Assembly: GCA_001949185.1 (NCBI GenBank) | Contig: BDGG01000006.1 | Span: 1,299,657 to 1,363,656 of the forward strand | Reading direction: 5' to 3' | Length of the DNA stretch: 64,000 bases | Source of the DNA: Ramazzottius varieornatus | Taxonomy: Eukaryota; Tardigrada; Eutardigrada; Parachela; Ramazzottiidae | Notes under the pieces: generated by a model | What the model saw: only the letters and a program-made list of their open reading frames with translations | What the model was told of the DNA's origin: nothing | Database searches by the model: none | In this document: one piece after another, positions 44,710 through 55,847 of the stretch | Layout of the letters: the number at the start of each line of letters is the position of its first letter | Position numbering within the stretch: position 1 is the first letter of the stretch | Translations under genes and position numbers: made by a program

Positions 44710-47700
44710 ATGGCGGACACCGATGGGATTCCTTCAGCTCCTCCGGCACCTCCCATGCCTTCATCCCTTTCCAGCTCTTCTTTATCTGCTACACGGAGCG
44801 GCGCTCCACCACCACCACCTCCGCCTGGAATGGGATTAACACCCACGTACAAAGAGCTGGTAAGTCAAAGAAAAATGTGACAAGAAGCTTTGTCCATGTC
44901 TTCGCCCTCGAAATTTCGCCTGAACCTTTTCCTTGCACTTGATTCCCTTTTCTTGAAGGCGAGTTGTGAACTCAACGGTTGGCTTGCATTGATCTTCCTT
45001 GTGATACAGGGAGATAAAAAGATACGCACCGAAGCGAAGTAATTTGCAAGTCAGAATGTCAGACTCTTACGAAAGAGTCAAGAAGGTTGAGTTTCGGGAA
45101 ACTTCACAGTCTAAGAATATCTTTCACATTTGTGGTCGAGAACTTGGAAGGCGCTTTTGATCAACGTGATTATGACATTTCGGCTTCTGTGCATGCATTA
45201 TCTGCGCCATGACTTTGGGACAGCGGAAAGTGCTTCAAGATGGCACCGCATAGAACATTGCCTAGGTCGGCTGTTTTTGCCTCACGGCACTTGTCTGGGC
45301 AAATGGAGCATCGCAACCTAGCCCGCCACCAGAAAGTTTCATATGAATAGAGAATGGCACAACTGTCAGCGCTGCTGCGACCCATGAACTTTCAAGCTTA
45401 AAAGCGTGGCTCAAAAGTGTGGGGACATCACTGGATGTCTCGGACATAAGCGTTATCCTAAGTGGCGCATATTTTCAGCTGCCAACAATGAGAGCGTGCG
45501 CCACCTTACAATTCAATATGTTTGTTTAGTTTGCCAGCGTCCCATACACTCGAAAATTCGCAAACAAAATGGTAGAGAGACTTCTCTTGGTACCACCGGC
45601 GAAAACGATTCCTCATGTTGAGCAGAAGAAGTTTTGTAAACATGAAAGGTCCCCTTTTGGTTTGGACCAATGGATTTGTCACGTCTGCTAGCGCAAGGCA
45701 TTTTCTGATTTTGAAACGTCAACAAGGATGCCGTACGCACGCGTGTACATATCGGACAAAGAAGATTTCAAGATCAGCTGATTGCTTTCTGTTGAGTTGC
45801 TGGAGCTCTAACTTTGAAGAGAAAAGAAAGCATAAGTGCTGTCAGTGGACTCAGTACAGAGCAAACAGGATTATATTTTGTCTGGAAAGAAAAGCCCTTG
45901 AAAAGCTTATCAGTCATTTTTCACTTCCCATGCTTCTGTGACATTCAAAAGCGGGGATTACGTGAGATGGTCGCAAACGGACTGATCAGCATTTTTGATT
46001 CGTTTTCTGTATAAACGTTCGACTGTTTACCACGAAGGGACCTTCCGCTTGTCTCTCCGATCGTAAACACTCCGGGCCATTCTTCTAACGTGTTGGAGCA
46101 GGAAGGCTCAAGAGGTTATAAACTATCGTAATGGCTTCCGTATATTTGCAGAAAGAGCAAAGCTTTCAGGAGCAGCAGATGGCTAACCTTCCATCCGGAC
46201 TTCTCACTACCGCAGCCAAAGCCGACAAGAAACCCTTCAGCTACACGCCAGTTGGTAAGTTTCACTCTTCGTTTTGACGTCTTACTTCGTGCTAAAGAGT
46301 TCAAGATGTCAATTCCTTGAATAACAAACGGGGAAACCTCCGTCCACCTTTAACATCCAGCTCAGAGCTTGGCCTTGATTTGCTTAATTTTACTGTATTA
46401 CTTCCGGGTTGTTCTTCGGTGACATGTTTCATGTCAGCGTGTGATATTAAACTGTTGTTGGTTGATTGAGGTAAGTTGATTTACAGGTTTGAGCGCCGCT
46501 GATCTAAAGTCGCCCAGTCTTATCCGTAACGAGAAGCTGGCAGCAGGAGACACCGGAACCATCGTCCCAGGTATCCCTCGTGGACCGACGCACTACCGAG
46601 CTTTCAACGGCATCACCCCGCCATCTCCAGGAATCGGAGGATCTGCTAGCAGTTCACCAGCACCACGTCGTCGTACCAACTCCACATCCAGCTCGGTCCG
46701 CTCCGACGACGATCCCGATATGCCACGCTACAAAGGGGTTAATGGCGAAAAGGCTGCTCCCATTCAAAGTCGCTCGTTCAAAATATTGCAGTGGATGACA
46801 GGAGCTGACCAAGATGACGGTACGAATATTGAAGCACTCGACAAAAAAAACGAGCAAAGACGGTACTCCCCAGATGACACATGTATATTAGCCAGTAACA
46901 GTGAAATTTGCCCCGCGTGGACAACAGCCTTGTTCGGGGCTCTTTCCAAAGTGGCGCACTCTTCCGCTGATATTGGACAGAATCGTGCGCCACGTGGGAA
47001 AGCAGTCACGTGTCTCCTTGCCGAGCTCCCGTTTAACCGTCCTACCGGCTCTAGAAGTTGAAATTTATTTATCTTTGGTTCCAGATTCGGTGTCACAATC
47101 GTCGCCAACTCCAGCGAGTGCCAATGAGACTGACGAGATGCGATTTGGGAGTTACAATCGACAGACGAGTATTCCGTCGCGCACCTTCCAAGCCGTCGAT
47201 CGCATGACCAGTGCCAGTCCGCAACCCGCAGGATCTTCCTTGTACGGTCGCTCTGCCAGTCCTTCTCCCTATGGTCGTACACCCGAGCCGGCTGAACCCT
47301 TCCGGACGGACTTGACAGAAGAGCAAGCTTCCAACTTGCGTTATGGGGGAGCCGGTATCCCTTCTCGCTCCTTCCAAATGCTACAGAACATGACAGAGTC
47401 AGGCACGGTTCCCGTCGGTAACGCCCTTCAGCCCAACCAGCGTAACTCGGCCATCAACAACTCGTACGGTTACCAGACCTACAGTATACCCGTATCGCAG
47501 ATACCTGATCCCAGTCCACATGACTTCAAATATCAAGGTAGAATTTGTTCAGTCAAGCCAGGTAATCAAACGGTGTTGGTAACGGTCTTAAATTCGATGT
47601 AGGCCCACAGTATTCGACATACGAGCTTCCCAACCCGCGCAATCCCGCCGCAAATTCTGTGGCCACGAAGTACTCGACATCGATCAACGTAGGATCTAAC

Positions 47701-47965
47701 TCTACCGCTGGACGTAGTTTCGCGGTGAACCACAACAGCCCCTACGCCCAGTCTGCAACGTCCCCAAGCCCATATGGAGTTACCCAGCAAAGCGGTGCGG
47801 TTCAACCTGGATATTATGGGACATCAAGCTTTCCTGCTCGAAACGTTCAGTACTCGCAAGTACCCACCGGTAAGTTCAGTCTTACCGTTTCGGAACAATT
47901 TAACGTTTGAACAGTTGACGTTTCTTCCAGGATATACTGCTGGATCTGGTGTGTCAGATTTCTGA
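44710..47965 (+). CDS. ZASP/Enigma-related protein with repeated SRSF(K/Q)xLQxMT motifs
   Basis: Six exons: 44710-44859, 46152-46254, 46487-46819, 47085-47537, 47603-47869 and 47931-47965, about 446 residues, all junctions in phase. The N-terminus is Pro-rich (SGAPPPPPPPGMGLTPTYKE), followed by ADKKPFSYTPVGLSAADLKS. Three copies of an Enigma/ZASP-type motif follow: IQSRSFKILQWMTG near 177, IPSRTFQAVDRMT near 225 and IPSRSFQMLQNMT near 287. The C-terminal half is Ser/Tyr/Asn-rich (SPYGRTPEP, SPYAQSATSPSPYG). No PDZ or LIM domain is present, unlike complete ZASP/PDLIM proteins. It is probably a sarcomere or cytoskeletal adaptor. It starts 3.2 kb from the PDZ/ZM gene, in the opposite direction. 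Intron 1 is long (about 1.3 kb) and introns 1 and 3 carry AAGTGGCGCA palindromes. Confidence 0.78.
45460..45507. repeat. Palindromic intronic repeat, copy D
   Basis: AAGTGGCGCA, a spacer of about 24 bp with CAGCTGCCAACAATG, then GTGCGCCAC. It lies in intron 44860-46151 and is followed by TATGTTTGTTTAGTTTGCC, like the tail of copy A. Confidence 0.6.
46943..47002. repeat. Palindromic intronic repeat, copy E
   Basis: CTTTCCAAAGTGGCGCAC, a spacer of about 25 bp with CGCTGATATTGGACAG, then GTGCGCCACGTGGGAAAG. It lies in intron 46820-47084. Confidence 0.65.
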
Positions 47966-48391
47966 AGAGAAAACATCACAGTAAACCGCAATAGGAAACA
48001 CCAAACTGTATCACAGAGAAGAGAACCAGGACGAGAAAGAAAACAAAAAATCACCGATAATTATTTTGAATTTCAGGCAGATCTTCTTCATTGTGAGTAA
48101 AGTCGAGTTCCTACGCATACACATTTTCACTAATTTTTTTTACTGATGAAAAGGCTTATTTAAATTTAGTCCTAATCAATTTGAACATATTGCTATCACC
48201 GGTCTCCCGCTTCCCCGTTGTCCACTAGACTCTACCCCGATAGCACCTTTTGTAATGTTGACTGTGACGCATTCTGCCTGATTTCTGCTTTCACCAAAGT
48301 TTTAGAACTTGTCGACCGCTGTGTGCTTGTAAAAATTTTTGTGCGTCCGTGTTTCTAGTAGAAGGTAATAAGCTTCTACCGAGAAAGTCTG

Positions 48392-49898
48392 TCAGCTGAA
48401 TTCACTGTAGTCTTCCAGGAGGTTTTCCGCAGCAGCTTCGGCTTCCCTTCTGGCCTGCTCTTCGGGTAAGTACTGCAGGGTAGCCACAGCATGAAGACAG
48501 CTTTGAATATGCTTTAGAATTTCTTCTTCTTCGTTGAGTAAAGTCTGGAGCTGGTCTTGATATTGGAGAACTGCAAGTCGATCGCTGCCGAGGAAACGGG
48601 GCTTCTGCTCCATGCGGCGCACTTCGGCCGGCATGATCGCCCTAAAATAGTATAGGGGTAAGTGAATTATTGCATTGGATATTCAAACGACCTTCTTTGT
48701 TCTTTATACGACATTTGGAAGCTCAGCAAAAACCCGACCAGATCGCTTTGCCAAATGGCGCACGCTGTCCGCATTACTGTAGGGAAACATGCGCCACTTG
48801 AAAAAGAGAATCTTGTCCAGTTTCGATATCTCAAGTGGCGCATGTTAACATTGCTAGAAGTTCGCGCGATGCAAAGAGCGAAACTAAAGTTATTCATCGA
48901 GAACATCTTCTCGAGAGGACTTTCAGATATAGAACATGTAGCTCATACAGCCATGTTATATGGGAGGAGCCCACAGCCGGACATGGCGAATGGTCAAGAC
49001 AGAAATGCCATTAAGGGAACCTACGAGGAAGAACACTGTACATAAGGGCGGAAGCTCGTATATATTGATCAGCCTACGCCATGTCCGCCCATGCTTGAAC
49101 GAGAAGGACGGCTTATCAACTACCGCATTAACAACTATTGTCATCAACAATAATTTCCTAATTGTTCGAAGGTGTGCGCGACTTGGAGAAACGATCCCTG
49201 AACGAACGAGGTTCAGTTCATTTGCCTACGAACCGCTAGTAGTGGTGGATGTGGTTGATTGGTTGTTCGGTACTTACGTGTTTATGGTGCTGGCTGACAA
49301 TGCTTCCATGATTTCGATGTGAGTGTCAATCACGGTCTTCACTCGCCATCTTTTCATGGGAGTCGAGTCCTTGTTTCGTCCACCTTCTAACGATGCTTCG
49401 GTGGTGTCCAAGTCTTTTATCTTGGTTTTCCGCCGCTTCCTGATTGGCTTGTCTGAGGGCTCTTGAGCAACGTCATCCTCCAGAGCGTACTTGCGGGCCT
49501 TGTGACTGCCGGCTCTGCCATCTCGTTGATGCTTCTCGGTCGGCCACGGTGCTCTATCAAGGCTATCTTCGGATACGGGTTTCATGAATGCAGACGAGGC
49601 CGCTTTTGGTGCTGCCATCAACATGTTATACAGTTCGGGCATTCTCTCTTGCGGGTTCGCAGCTTGTCCCTCCAGTAAATTTCTCCCTAATAACTCTGAA
49701 ACAGAACCTTGCAAATTGATTGGGTATTTTGGTGTCGAATACACGGTATGTTTTCTTAAACGGGTCCTTATTTTCGTCAACAAACATGCTACGGCATAGT
49801 TAAAAGCGATTTGACAGTCAATATTTAACGTAGGTGCCTTGCGCATGACGTCATGCACAAGGTGGCCAAGTTAACTGAGCTCTACCTTCCTCTTCCAT
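48392..49898 (-). CDS. Unknown protein with NLS and C-terminal coiled coil
   Basis: Three minus-strand exons, 49886-49898, 49278-49695 and 48392-48641, about 226 residues, with phases 1 and 2 matching. The start exon has only four codons (MEEE) and a GTAGAG donor; exon 2 begins after a good TTCTGTTTCAG. Residues 1-60 include a helical block (LLGRNLLEG...ELYNMLMAAPKAASSAF). Residues 89-98 are a basic nuclear-localisation-type cluster (RKRRKTKIK). Residues 140-226 are helical and Glu-rich (LQTLLNEEEEILKHIQSCLH), ending in an Ala/Glu heptad run. A small subunit of a nuclear complex is plausible, but I do not recognise the family. It is head to head with the LRP2BP-like gene, about 600 bp between start codons. 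Its intron 48642-49277 has a palindromic repeat. Confidence 0.65.
48736..48844. repeat. Palindromic intronic repeat, copy F
   Basis: GACCAGATCGCTTTGCC, then AAATGGCGCACGCTGTC, a spacer, then CATGCGCCACTTG. A further half-unit CAAGTGGCGCATG follows at 48832. It lies in intron 48642-49277. Confidence 0.65.
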
Positions 49899-50506
49899 CG
49901 CGACTGGCTCTGTATGCCGCAGGTTCGAGTATTCCTTTCGAATGACGGAAACGGATGTCGGACGGCCTCAGTAACACGGTCCTACATGGTATCACATCGA
50001 AGCGAATGAGAACACGACGACGAGGAGGAACAAGATCGCCTGGAGAAAGACGTTTGTCTGGAACTTTGCTGTGTGAAATCGTTGCCACGGTTTCGTTTCG
50101 TGCTGCAGTTGGTCGTAGATCTGATTGTGACATCCTCCTAGACAGGAACTGCATCTTCATCGTGCGTACCGCTCTTTCCATTGTACTATATGCTGGGATT
50201 TACTCGCACCTTCTGTTACGGAGCAGCTGGTGTTACGCTGTGAAAAGCCACTGTCAGTTGAAGTCCGAGGGTTGCCAAGTTTTGACTGTTTGACCTCTAG
50301 CATCCAATTAAAATTCTGCCATACGGTTAGAGTAAACGATAATTTCACACTGATATATGGAAATTTTGTGGCCAATGTAACTGATTGCAAGTCGGTCAGG
50401 GTGCTCCAGAATGTTTGGCAGATGGTGCTGACTTTGCCTTTGTTTGGCCAGTGGTTGTGAACGAGGTAGTCGGTCGAGGCCTCTTTTCCTGACACCGGTT
50501 TTCGCC

Positions 50507-52192
50507 ATGAACGATCCGACGCCAACTATCAGCTCGATGATTCCATCGCGGAATACCGATGTCGCCCAGGATCCCCGCCCTGTGGAATGTTCTAAACATG
50601 GAGACCAGGAAATGCACGGCGACGATCTACAAGACGCATCTTCGAAAGCGGCCACTTCGTCAGCCAACTCCTCGGTAGTATCGCGCGAAACGTCAGCGGT
50701 ACAGCCAGATCTCAAGTTTTCGAAGCTTACCGTATCGACGAACTCCACGACCACGCCCAACTCAAGAACAACAAAAACAGCAAAAACCGTGACCAGTACT
50801 TACAAAGCGCTGAAACCCATGAGCGGTCGGATGTCTGTTCCTGTGAATCGACTTTTATCCAGTCAAAAGTCCAGCGACACCAGCGGAAGACTGTCTGCTC
50901 CGCTGACACGATCCACCACGCCTTCGTCGCTGGCTTCAGCGAACTCGTCCGTGCGATCGGTGCCGAGTAGCAATACGCCAGAATCCGCCAAAAGTTTGTA
51001 CAACCAAAGTGAGTATTGATCGTGTTCGATACATAAAAATGCGAAATGAAAATTTGAGAGCAATTGTTATTATTCGAATCAATTTGACGCCGATTGTTTC
51101 AGAAAGGTTTCTGCAAGCCTACCCTATTTTCGATAAGTTAGCTCAAGCGAAGGATGTGACCGCCATGTATTACAAAGCGGTGATGTTGCTCGATGGACTG
51201 GGCATACACGAAAGCAATCGGGAAGGGCTAATGGGCCTGAAGAGGACATACGACCAGTCTATCAGAATACCCTGTGACCCGGAGTACCGCCACTTAGCGT
51301 GCTACCAGATAGGTCTTGCGTATTCAAGAGGCGTGGGTGCGCGACAAGATCTTGGCGAAGCGGTGCAATGGTGGCTGAAAGCGGCGAACGAAGTGCGATA
51401 TGATCCCTCCTCACAGATAGCTTTTGGTAAAAGTCTTCAGCTATTCAGTACTTCAACGTTGTGTCAACCGACTAATGTACTGTCTTTGACACGATATCTT
51501 CAGATCAACAGCTGAACACAGAAGCCGGAACACTCTGTCAGATGATCCTAGCCCGACACTACGCCAGCCTGCGACCAAACCCTGACTGGGAGAAATGTTA
51601 CAACTGGTACAAAGAAGCTGCTCAAAATGGCTCGGTGGAGAGTATGTATCAGACTGGCATTCTGACGTGGTACGGTCTTGGATGTCCAACTGACGATCCA
51701 GCGAAGCACCATGAAACCATCCAGAATTTCCTGGGACGAGCGGCCACCGCCGGGAATATTTGTACGTTATCCCAAAGGCTTTTGCCTCCATGCGTTCCTG
51801 TTGAGTAACTCTCTCTTTCAGGTGCGATGTGTAACTTAGCCATGTACTGTCTAGAAAAGAACCTACAAGAAGGTGCTTTCATGTGGGCAACCAAAGCCAT
51901 TGAAACGGTGACTCAGTTGCCCAGCAGGGGTACGCTTGGAGCAGCGGTGAAGTCGGTCGTGTCATTGCCGAATAATGAGAATGATGAAGAAAGTATCACA
52001 AAGAGTATTTCGATGGCGTACTTTGTTCTTGCGCATCTGCATAACGTCGGCGCAGTCGCGACCATGGACAAGGAAAAGGCAGCGGAGTTCTATGAAGCGG
52101 CTTCCGCCATTGATATGGGACTTGTTCAGTCCTTAACCAATTTGTTGGAAAGCGAATTGCATATGAAAAGTGAAACCGCTATCGAGCAGTGA
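50507..52192 (+). CDS. LRP2BP-like SEL1-repeat protein
   Basis: Four exons, 50507-51008, 51103-51426, 51504-51761 and 51822-52192, about 484 residues, all junctions in phase. The ATG at 50507 is the first Met in the open frame. Residues 1-167 are Ser/Thr-rich and disordered. From about 170 on, SEL1/TPR-like helical repeats appear, such as AMYYKAVMLLDGLGIHESN, YQIGLAYSRGVGARQDLGEA, SMYQTGILTWYGLGCPTDD and VLAHLHNVGAVATMDKEKAA. The arrangement, with a repeat ending in FYEAASAIDMG, follows vertebrate LRP2-binding protein, a cytosolic scaffold binding the megalin tail. The long disordered N-terminus is not in the human protein (about 347 residues). SEL1 content is certain; orthology to LRP2BP is my inference. 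Confidence 0.78.
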
Positions 52193-52859
52193 TAGGTACT
52201 CAACACATTTACATCTGACTGCTTTTATCCAATGCAATTGCAAAGTATGAAAAGGGTGAAAGAGAAATATTCGTTTGCTTCCACGGATGGTGCTGCCGCC
52301 GCGTGCATAATTCAAATTGAAACCTGGAGGTAAAGAGGTAGATAGCAGTCCATCCGCAAAGATCTCATTGCTTCATGGACAGCATCGAATATCAGAAGGA
52401 ACTTCCCATACGTACAGTAAGTTACAGTAACTTAGTCGGTCCTGGCCGATGTTGCATAGTGTGGCCGGTCTGTCCTTTCCCCTTACAACTGGATGTTTTA
52501 GTCCAGAGAATCTACCGGATGGCCATTCGTAATTTTCACAAAAATTTTCCTTCTGAGACAAATTTCGTATTACTTTTTCGAAACAGGACTACTCCTACGT
52601 GTTTGATACTACGGTGTCTCTTCTCTGTTTCGGTCCCACTGGCTTCACACCATTGTATCAGGCGCGGAAGTGTGACTTGTCCCCCTTAAAACACCTTAAC
52701 CATAAAAATTCATGGTTCTGAAATTCATGCTTCCCCTTGTCCTTTCGCTCTAAACCGTTTTGTCAGTTCACCAACTCTCATCTCTTGTTTGACACTTTAT
52801 CGATTCGAATTTCTCTGCTCTGGGGTACGCCAGGAATTATTTTGGTTGAGGCATACACA
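52193..52859. other. Intergenic, nothing recognised
   Basis: This is the 3' flank of the SEL1 gene. No gene or repeat with clear borders is seen. Confidence 0.4.
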
Positions 52860-53040
52860 ACTGAAATCTCGAAAATTTTAGTGCTTGAATTTTATCGAGG
52901 CACGAACGCATCTCGCACCGCCGACAAAATCAGATCCGTGTTTGACTTTGAAACACCTAACAGTCTTACCGTGGGTTATTGGCTTGATCGGTTTCGTTCT
53001 GGAGATTTTTCGTCCAAAAGTTACCCTTACGCGGAAGGCT
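52860..53040 (+). pseudogene. Mariner-type transposase N-terminal fragment (HTH_48-like)
   Basis: A plus-strand reading of 52860-53040 gives LEFYRGTNASRTADKIRSVF, then WLDRFRSGDFSSKSYP. This matches the helix-turn-helix head of mariner/SETMAR transposases (FRRGTNATETARNI ... RWFEKFRSGDFSLED pattern). The catalytic DDD part is not visible downstream, where the frame closes at 53042. It is a truncated relic. Confidence 0.65.
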
Positions 53041-54340
53041 AAAATCGAAAGAGAACGACAATTTGCTGACCGATCATGTCAAACCCCATGCTTCCCAGAC
53101 TATTGTGTAATTCTCACAGGACTAAGGTGTGCCTGCCTAAAGTCTTTCTGTCCATTTGAACGAAACGGGGAAGGCGAAAAAGCAAGAGAAGTCGCTACCC
53201 CACTTACTTCGCGCTCTTCAAAAAGAACGCAGAGTTCTGCTTTGTTTTTCCCCACTCTGGATTGCAAACAATAGCGAGCCGATAGCAAACTGCATTGCTT
53301 ACCGCTGAGAACATGAGCACTTCATAGAAACTTTCTAAGCGAGAAATGGTGTGCTCTGACAGATCTAGAGGCTAACCACCGCGGAAAAGTTCGAACCGTG
53401 AGCGGCGCTGAAAGAGAACCATGATAAAATTCTGATGGCCACCTCACACCCCTGACCGCTATACATTTCTGTAACCCCGCAAAGCCATAATGGTAGTCCG
53501 GAACTTTCTGAAAAAGCATTGTTTATAGAAAAACCTTCCCCTCAACAGACGAAAATAATGCCCGGACTAGACCCACTACTGTTGCAAGGCTGCTCCAGTG
53601 TGCAGATTGAACAAAACACTGCGGCGAAACCGCAGGAAGAGGAACTGATACTTCGCATTCACGCTTTTTAAGGCAGGATCCTGGCACTAACGCACTATCA
53701 GCTGCTCAAGAACTAGGACCTTTTCCAGCGGGACAGAAAAATTTTCCCGGAAGTGAGTTTGAACAGCGTCGTTACAGAGTTCATTTTTCCTCTTCCTCCA
53801 GGCTTCTGCAGCAATGGAACGGAATGTCCTCCAAGAAACTCTCGGGAATGCCGTGCTAGTATGGGTGTACAAGTTGATCTAAAAGTTTGAGATATGGGGT
53901 CAGAAAAAAATTCAAATTCGGCAGAGGACAAGGGGACAAGTCATACTTCCGCACCTGATATCAGTCCGACCGGGAAGAACGTTTCACGAGAGAAGGTGAT
54001 GACAGAAAACTTCCCTTCTTTTTATTTTGGAAAATATTCTGTCCTCGTAAAACTTCGACAAAAAGCGCGAACATAGGCGCACGTGCGTGTGAAGCTCAGC
54101 ATGGCGACCGTGAGAAACTTTTCGGAGCTCGTCTGATGTTCGTTCTCCACAGAGACCCTCACATTCAACCGAAGCGAAAGACCAGAATTATCTGTCGCTG
54201 TATCACGGTCATTGTCACTTGCAACATTTGGTAAGAAGTACGAACTTGGAGGTAATCATCAAAGCGGAAACTCAAGAGCATATATAAATTAGTCACTGTA
54301 TATTCAGAACCGACGAGAAATTCATAGAACACAGAATCAA
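53041..54340. other. Intergenic, nothing recognised
   Basis: Short ORFs only (up to 72 codons) and no splice-consistent model. It may hold the rest of the decayed mariner element. Confidence 0.4.
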
Positions 54341-55569
54341 TCAGACATAGTTATGGAAAGCGGTATGCGGGAAATATGGCACCAAAGCTCTTCGAATATT
54401 TTCTTCACGATCACCGGTCATATCCACAGTCAGCTTCGGTATCGCAATCAAGTCACCATCGTCATCATCGCCCAGTGACAACGCGAGTTCCACCGTACAG
54501 TTAATGATCGTTACGCTCTTCAGCGTTTCCGGTAGCCAGTTCGACCATCCGGCAATCACTCTCAGTCGACAGAACGTCAGATGTTCCAACTTGGGACAGC
54601 GGTTGATGAGACCCAGAGATGCACCAAGTATGTCCGAGACAAAGTTGTCGAAGCGACTATTCGAGTAGAATGTAATGTGACGGATGTCGTCACCCACTAA
54701 GGATGCGCAGTCTTCCCGCATCTTCCGCGCTCCCAGGAATGGTGTGGCGTAACCTAGGTATGTATCCGCGCTGAGGACTAGATGCTGCGTGAAAGACGGA
54801 AGGGCGAGGATGTCCTTCCAGCGCGCGCAAACCCTAAAAAACAAAGAAGGGTAACAGAAATTTCATATCAACATGACATACATACAGCGTTACACGTCAT
54901 TTTTTCCAAGTTTTTCCACCGTTTCGAAACACAGCCTGGTGGAAGTGCTCAGATGGAGCCGCGCGCATTATTCGACACTACATGGTATGTGCCCATAGGA
55001 CAAGTAATTATGTGCGCGAGTTCATCCAAGTTGCTTTGGAATCGGTTGACCATGGTTTCGCTAACTTTTATATTCTAATTGCGAGTTCTTCAGGGAAGAT
55101 CTGAGCTTTATCGATGGATGCGGAACACGGTGGAGGCTCACACGATTCGTTCAGAGATTCGACATGCAGAATACACTTCATTGGAATTTCGACTGCTTGC
55201 TTACTTGCGAAGGTTTTGATGTTCGAAGGTGTTCAGCTTATGAAAGATCAGGGCAAGGATTTCGTCGGGCATGTCAGAGATCTGAGTCTGGAATGTTCCG
55301 CAGGTACAGCCACGATGAAGGAAGGCATTCTGCCAGTAAGCCACCTCGCCATACGCTTCTGTGAGGGATGCTTCAGCAGCCTCAACACGGTTTAGTAACG
55401 TCTGCTCTCTTTGACGGAATATAGCCCACAATGCTCCTTTGTCGAGATCTTTGGGGACTGGAATGTTGAAGGGAGAAGAGGTTTCGGAAGCGCTTGAAGA
55501 GGAAACACGGGGAGAGGATACAGAGGGAGGATGGCCGGATGTTGAGGAGGTTGTCGGTTGATCCGTCAT
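54341..55569 (-). CDS. F-box protein with C-terminal unclassified (LRR-like) region
   Basis: Two minus-strand exons, 55205-55569 and 54341-54833, joined in phase 2 across a 371-bp intron, giving about 285 residues. Residues 1-45 are Ser/Pro-rich, and 46-80 form a helix (LLNRVEAAEASLTEAYGE). An F-box begins at about residue 100 (DMPDEILALIFHKL) and continues over the junction (EHQNLRKVCARWKDILALPS), which is strong support for the splice. F-box proteins bind Skp1 and bring substrates to SCF ubiquitin ligases. The remainder contains two possible degenerate leucine-rich units (INRCPKLEHLTFCRLRVI; LPETLKSVTIINCTVELALS) of the kind that serve as substrate receptors. The target is unknown. Confidence 0.78.
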
Positions 55570-55847
55570 CCTGTCTCACACTTACAGAGCGGGGACAAAT
55601 TCACCGGGAACCTCAAGAGTGGTATCACCTGATACGAAATCGAGCGCAGAGGAATTTGAGAGGACTGGAAGAAGCTCACAAGTCTGGACTCTGAAGAACG
55701 ACGGAGTGAATAATAATTTTATGAACTGACTCTTCCTTTCATAAGTCATAAGGTTCGCGCATCGTGACGTAATATGACATGACAAGTGCTACACCAGGAA
55801 CCGCGGGCGCGGGGAGCCAACTGATCAAGAGGCAGGCTTCTCACTCG

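Noticed and set aside
46901-47084. Long open frame upstream of exon 47085-47537
   Set aside because: It spans the palindromic repeat in the intron. The exon begins at the CCAG acceptor that matches phase.
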